Source: CAZKNF01 sp964554105 (GTDB taxonomy: Bacteria; Bacteroidota; Rhodothermia; Rhodothermales; VXPQ01). From it: a stretch of DNA of 8,914 nucleotides. This document shows positions 6,624 to 8,914 of this stretch, one piece after another. The DNA is taken from positions 1-8,914 of the forward strand of contig CAZKNF010000100.1 in assembly GCA_964554105.1 (NCBI GenBank), in the 5' to 3' direction. Position 1 is the first letter of the stretch. The number at the start of each line of letters is the position of its first letter. The position numbers were made by a program, and so were the translations under genes. Below the pieces are notes generated by a model, which worked only from the letters and a program-made list of their open reading frames with translations, was not told where the DNA came from and searched no databases.

Positions 6624-7139
6624 ATGATTAGGAAACTTATCCTTCCGCCTGAGCGCGTGCGCCGGACATTGACGCGCCTCGCCTATGAGATCGTTGAACG
6701 CAACCGGGGTGCGGATCGCCTGGAGCTCGTTGGTATCCGCCGCCGCGGTTCGGCTGTCGCAGAGGCTGTCGCCGTGCAGATTGGTGCCATTGAGGGGAGG
6801 GACTTCGCCGTACACGAACTCGACGTCACGCCCTACAGAGACGACCTCACGCTATCAGAAGATGTCGAGGACGATTCATTGATCCGCTCCGATATTACGG
6901 AACGGGATGTGGTGCTTATCGACGACGTACTCTTCACGGGCAGGACCGCGCGCGCAGCACTCGACGGACTCGTGAACTTCGGCCGCCCACGGTCGATTCA
7001 GCTCGTCGTTCTTGTCGACCGCGGCCATCGCGAATACCCTATCCAGCCGGACTACCTTGGGCACTTCATCCAGACAAAGCACAAAGAGCGCGTGGTCGTC
7101 GACGTGGAGGAAGAATTCGCCATTTATGTAGAGGAATAG
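6624..7139 (+). CDS. pyrR: PyrR, pyrimidine regulator / uracil phosphoribosyltransferase
   Basis: Type I phosphoribosyltransferase-fold protein of 171 residues. In Bacillus, PyrR binds UMP/UTP and pyr mRNA leaders to cause termination, and also converts uracil plus PRPP to UMP. Key features are present: ELVGIRRRGSAVAEAV (34-49), HELDVTPYRDDL (64-75), the PRPP-binding loop DVVLIDDVLFTGRTARAAL (95-113) with the two acidic residues D100-D101, and VDRGHREYPIQPDYLG (131-146). Length matches the family. The frame extends to 6531 but would run through the terminator stem, so ATG 6624 (MIRKLILPPE) is the start. It has no Shine-Dalgarno motif. No other pyr gene is near, so it seems to be a single-gene unit and the RNA-binding role is uncertain in this lineage. 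A weak promoter candidate is TTGAAG (6562-6567), 15 bases, TATGTG (6583-6588). The gene converges on the PASTA gene with 25 bases between stops. Confidence 0.95.
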   Translation: MIRKLILPPERVRRTLTRLAYEIVERNRGADRLELVGIRRRGSAVAEAVAVQIGAIEGRDFAVHELDVTPYRDDLTLSEDVEDDSLIRSDITERDVVLIDDVLFTGRTARAALDGLVNFGRPRSIQLVVLVDRGHREYPIQPDYLGHFIQTKHKERVVVDVEEEFAIYVEE

Positions 7140-7164
7140 CTCGAGCTTTTCACAGCTGAAGTTC

Positions 7165-7992
7165 TCACGTCTCGACATCAGCCGCCGTCTCGCCTTCAGG
7201 AGGCGTCGGTGGCTCTTCCTCGAGGTAGAGTCTGATCTCAAAACCTTCGCGTACTCTTGTACCCGGCTCACGGCTTTGCCTCTGCACCGTTACCTCCGAC
7301 GCGTCCTCACCGTCTTCGCCGCCGATCACGACGAATCGTAAATTCGATTCTCGAAGCTCTTGACCCGCTTCCGACACACTCAGCCCGGTAACTTCGGGGA
7401 TAGTGACGTATTCCTGGCCCAGCCCGGTACTGTACCACAACATCACGCTCGATCCCTCCGTTAGGGAATCCCCAGGAGGAGGATCCTGTCGGGTCACCGT
7501 ATTCGCGTTCGGCGCGGGAATCGAGTCAGGCAAGGTCTCCGAAACTTGGAGTCCGCCTGATCGAAGGCGGTTCACGGCTTCTCGAAGCGACAGACCCTGA
7601 AGATCCGGCACCAGTACGCGATTCAATTCACCACTGTTCACCGTAATGTATACATGCCGACCGGGCTTTACCTGTGCATTAGGTGGCGGATTCTGATCGA
7701 TTACGACGTCACGCGGAAAGTTCGCATTGTAGCGCTGCACGACACGCTCGACGGTAAGGTCTCTTTCCTCGAGCTCGAGCTGGGCTTGCTCGAACGGCTG
7801 ATTTAGCACGCTCGGTACGGTGACTGAGGTGTCCTGTCTTGTGTACGACGGCAGGGCAACTCTGTCGACTAACAGATAGAGCACCAGAACAAGGCCGACA
7901 AGGACAACGAGGCCGCCCCAGAAATACTTGTTTTGGATCAGCGAACGGATAAAACGACCAGCTTCGCCGACGTGCGTCTTTATATCAGCCAT
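7165..7992 (-). CDS. Single-pass membrane protein with three PASTA domains
   Basis: Protein of 275 residues: a short cytoplasmic tail (1-25), one membrane helix (about 26-43, GGLVVLVGLVLVLYLLVD), then three extracytoplasmic PASTA domains at about 54-121, 125-190 and 194-258, and an acidic Pro/Glu-rich tail. Each repeat shows the family pattern, such as VPSVLNQPFEQAQLEL, VPDLQGLSLREAVNRL and IPEVTGLSVSEAGQEL, ending in strands like GRHVYITVNSG. PASTA domains bind peptidoglycan or muropeptides in Ser/Thr kinases and penicillin-binding proteins. Here no kinase or transpeptidase domain is attached, as is common for the stand-alone PASTA proteins of Bacteroidota, whose role is not settled. The frame extends to 8058 but I choose ATG 7992, because it leaves a short tail before the membrane helix and lies after the promoter candidate. 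Cell-wall sensing or scaffolding is an inference. Confidence 0.9.
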   Translation of the reverse strand: MADIKTHVGEAGRFIRSLIQNKYFWGGLVVLVGLVLVLYLLVDRVALPSYTRQDTSVTVPSVLNQPFEQAQLELEERDLTVERVVQRYNANFPRDVVIDQNPPPNAQVKPGRHVYITVNSGELNRVLVPDLQGLSLREAVNRLRSGGLQVSETLPDSIPAPNANTVTRQDPPPGDSLTEGSSVMLWYSTGLGQEYVTIPEVTGLSVSEAGQELRESNLRFVVIGGEDGEDASEVTVQRQSREPGTRVREGFEIRLYLEEEPPTPPEGETAADVET

Positions 7993-8012
7993 CAAACATT
8001 TACCACCAGCTA

Positions 8013-8051
8013 GAAAATTAGTGCGATATACCACCTGCGTCTCAATGCCAA
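8013..8051 (-). promoter_or_regulatory. Possible promoter for the PASTA gene
   Basis: Two readings are possible on the minus strand. One is TTGAGA (8045-8040), 19 bases, TAATTTTC (8020-8013), which differs by one base from the TAnnTTTG element of Bacteroidota. The other is TTGGCA (8051-8046), 15 bases, TATATC (8030-8025), the same -10 as proposed for fur but with a short spacer. Either would start transcription a short distance before the ATG at 7992. Confidence 0.35.
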
Positions 8052-8094
8052 CGCTCACAACCGCGAAGCGACGCCGACGCCCCTAGGGTCCATA

Positions 8095-8124
8095 TTGTTG
8101 TCGATTCGTCGTCCTACGTATCTA
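8095..8124 (+). promoter_or_regulatory. Promoter-like sequence upstream of a candidate small RNA
   Basis: TTGTTG (8095-8100) and TATCTA (8119-8124) are 18 bases apart, the same spacing as the rRNA and fur promoters in this window. It is weaker than those, with four of six matches in each element. No plus-strand gene follows, so its only possible product is the RNA described at 8128-8307. Confidence 0.3.
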
Positions 8125-8536
8125 AACTAGACAGGTGCCCGAAGGCTTTTGCAGCAATCGGTCGGTACACGCGGCGAGATCCCATTTGAAGATCAAAATA
8201 AGTATTTGTTGTTGGAAACCTGCCGGCAATGCCCTGGTCTAAGAGTCCGCTTTCGAGGATGGCCGCGGCACGAAGCTGCGTGATCAGGCGCCGGTTTGGC
8301 GCCTTTTCCATGTGAGGATTCTTCGTACTGCTGCAGTGGCGCCTTAGTTGAGTGACAAGTCGGGCAATTTGCTCCGAATACCGGAGATGATTCACGCCTG
8401 CTTCGCTCATGCGAACTTCACGAACCGAAGTTGGAACCGAGCGCCTCCTCGTATAGTCTAAATGTTCTGTGCTCGAATCGCGGTTGCCGCGCAAGAGATG
8501 GAAGGCCGGGTACACGGCTTGAAAGAAATTGCGCAC
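8114..8536 (-). CDS. Marginal hypothetical reading frame
   Basis: Frame of 140 codons with GTG start and TAG stop. I do not recognise it. Arg is abundant (about 12%) and no membrane segment or clear domain is seen. Third-position G+C is about 60% by hand count, close to the real genes nearby, which mildly favours coding. The frame is open further upstream to a TAA at 8579-8581, and that part reads LSCPACDSVRNFF with a CPxC motif, but it contains no ATG. A later ATG (8408-8410) would give a 98-residue product starting MSEAGVNHL. It may be a short hypothetical gene, a remnant of a larger one, or chance. It also overlaps a candidate RNA on the other strand and lies close upstream of the divergent rRNA promoter. 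Confidence 0.3.
   Translation of the reverse strand: MRNFFQAVYPAFHLLRGNRDSSTEHLDYTRRRSVPTSVREVRMSEAGVNHLRYSEQIARLVTQLRRHCSSTKNPHMEKAPNRRLITQLRAAAILESGLLDQGIAGRFPTTNTYFDLQMGSRRVYRPIAAKAFGHLSSLDT
8128..8307 (+). ncRNA. Candidate small RNA of about 180 nt
   Basis: A promoter-like sequence ends at 8124 and a terminator-like hairpin ends at 8307, giving an RNA of about 180 nt with no plus-strand reading frame. Its 5' end can pair with 8231-8241: TAGAC with GTCTA, AGG with CCT and GC with GC, each side carrying one bulged base. That closes a large loop of about 114 nt, and the terminator hairpin follows. The size and long closing stem recall 6S RNA, but the diagnostic internal bulge was not recognised and the terminator lies outside the stem. 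This is an inference from signals and hand folding, not a family match. Confidence 0.22.
8286..8307 (+). terminator. Terminator-like hairpin on the plus strand
   Basis: AGGCGCC (8286-8292), loop GGTTT, GGCGCCT (8298-8304), forming a perfect 7-bp stem rich in G-C, followed by a short T-run (TTTT at 8304-8307, the first T being in the stem). The T-run is on the plus strand only. No plus-strand coding gene precedes it, so it either ends a non-coding RNA or is a chance structure inside the minus-strand frame. Confidence 0.4.
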
Positions 8537-8597
8537 AGAATCGCAGGCCGGGCACGACAGCGTTTCTTGAAGTACCTGTTAAGCGAATGGCGATGTC

Positions 8598-8627
8598 TTG
8601 ACACGAGTTGTTGGGGCGGCGTATATT
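8598..8627 (+). promoter_or_regulatory. rRNA operon promoter
   Basis: A perfect -35 TTGACA (8598-8603) and a -10 TATATT (8622-8627) are separated by 18 bases, pointing at the 16S gene. The extended -10, TATATTAG, also fits the TAnnTTTG element of Bacteroidota except for one base. Transcription would start near 8634, leaving a leader of about 230 nt before mature 16S rRNA. A second downstream promoter was not seen. Confidence 0.8.
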
Positions 8628-8651
8628 AGCAGTCAGCGCTTTTCAGAAACG

Positions 8652-8691
8652 GTGCCATTTTGAGTTGTTTTTTCAACGGTTCTACTGGCAC
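8652..8691 (+). other. rRNA leader hairpin
   Basis: GTGCCA (8652-8657) pairs with TGGCAC (8686-8691), enclosing a second short stem GTTG/CAAC (8664-8667 with 8674-8677) around a loop of six T. It begins about 18 nt after the predicted transcription start. It is probably a structural element of the rRNA leader; the T-run is in the loop, not after the stem, so it is not a terminator. Confidence 0.5.
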
Positions 8692-8733
8692 AGAAGTGAG
8701 TGTTTGCCGATTGGATCTGCTCGATTTAGTCGG

Positions 8734-8759
8734 AGGCCGTAATGGCCTTGTTCTTTGAT
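8734..8759 (+). promoter_or_regulatory. boxB/boxA-like antitermination site in the rRNA leader
   Basis: TGTTCTTTGAT (8749-8759) matches the rRNA leader boxA of Bacillus (TGTTCTTTGAAAACT) in its first ten bases. Directly upstream, AGGCC-GTAAT-GGCCT (8734-8748) forms a 5-bp hairpin in the place of boxB. The boxB-then-boxA order is that of rRNA leaders. BoxA is bound by NusB/NusE to let RNA polymerase transcribe the untranslated rRNA operon without premature termination. Confidence 0.7.
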
Positions 8760-8865
8760 GAGATTGGAAGCAAAGCGAGTCCCGTTGATTCCTTTGTACT
8801 GGTTCGCCGGTGCATGAGGATGAGACAACAATAAAACGAGTCAAGTAGATCAAACTATATCCATT

Positions 8866-8914
8866 ACTACGGAGAGTTTGATCCTGGCTCAGGACGAACG
8901 CTGGCGGCGGGCTT
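8866..8914 (+). rRNA. rrs: 16S ribosomal RNA, 5' end only
   Basis: The universal start of bacterial 16S rRNA, GAGTTTGATCCTGGCTCAG (8874-8892), is exact. Numbering it against E. coli (A10 at 8875) places the mature 5' end near 8866; the processing site itself cannot be read from sequence. The following GACGAACGCTGGCGGCGGGC fits Rhodothermota-type or related sequences better than the GATGAACGCTAGCGGC of many Bacteroidia. Only about 49 bases are in the window, so a finer placement is not safe. Confidence 0.97.

Larger units (their letters stand above)
7993..8597. other. 605-base stretch without a confident gene
   Basis: Between the PASTA start and the rRNA promoter I see only a promoter candidate for the PASTA gene, a marginal minus-strand reading frame (8114-8536), and a plus-strand promoter/terminator pair that may bound a small RNA. 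The frame and the RNA overlap on opposite strands. No tRNA, tmRNA or RNase P signature was recognised. The part 8537-8597, just upstream of the rRNA promoter, is not notably A+T-rich, so an UP element is not evident. Confidence 0.6.

Noticed and set aside
7140..7164. Bidirectional terminator between pyrR and the PASTA gene
   Set aside because: Only a CAGCTG palindrome and a 3-bp AGC/GCT pairing are present; no stem long enough to support a terminator.
7993..8058. N-terminal extension of the PASTA protein
   Set aside because: It overlaps the promoter candidate and is not needed for the membrane anchor.
8626..8853. 75-codon minus-strand frame opposite the rRNA leader
   Set aside because: Lies in the untranslated leader with boxA and hairpins on the plus strand; low-complexity product without a domain.

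Overview
This window looks like core chromosome from a member of Bacteroidota in the broad sense, most likely the Rhodothermota/Balneolota side. Three things point there: a secreted protein with a type IX secretion (T9SS) C-terminal sorting domain, the absence of a Shine-Dalgarno motif in front of any of the eight well-supported genes, and the first bases of a 16S rRNA (GACGAACGCTGGCGGCGGGC). Base composition is moderate, slightly above half G+C by eye. I see no insertion sequence, CRISPR array, tRNA, phage gene or toxin-antitoxin pair.

Left part (1-3017). Positions 1-258 cannot be assigned with confidence. Next comes a 546-residue choice-of-anchor B / LVIVD-repeat protein with a signal peptide and a T9SS sorting domain (259-1899, +). 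It is convergent with a DUF368/PopT-family membrane protein (1933-2841, -), a family linked to recycling of undecaprenyl phosphate, the lipid carrier for cell-wall synthesis. A 176-base gap upstream of that gene holds a perfect 15-bp palindrome.

Middle part (3018-5927). A cytoplasmic protein made almost wholly of 12 TPR units (3018-4445, -) is divergent from thymidylate kinase tmk (4676-5308, +). The TPR gene has a good promoter in the divergent gap. A Fur-family metalloregulator (5433-5927, +) follows tmk and probably has its own promoter overlapping the tmk stop codon.

Right part (5928-8597). A small membrane-anchored or exported protein with a fibronectin-III-like pattern (6118-6525, +) ends at a very strong intrinsic terminator. 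That terminator separates it from pyrR (6624-7139, +). pyrR is convergent with a single-pass protein carrying three PASTA domains and no kinase domain (7165-7992, -). The stretch 7993-8597 has no confident gene. It holds a marginal minus-strand reading frame (8114-8536) and, on the opposite strand, a promoter-like and terminator-like pair that could bound an RNA of about 180 nt.

Right edge (8598-8914). This is the start of an rRNA operon: a near-consensus promoter, a leader of about 230 nt with hairpins and a boxB/boxA-like antitermination site, then the first 49 or so bases of 16S rRNA.

The genes do not form one pathway. They are short, separately promoted housekeeping units (nucleotide metabolism, metal regulation, envelope) beside an rRNA operon. 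I did not find a convincing new multi-gene system. The best leads are the candidate small RNA upstream of the rRNA operon, the unassigned reading frame opposite it, and the possible operator sites.
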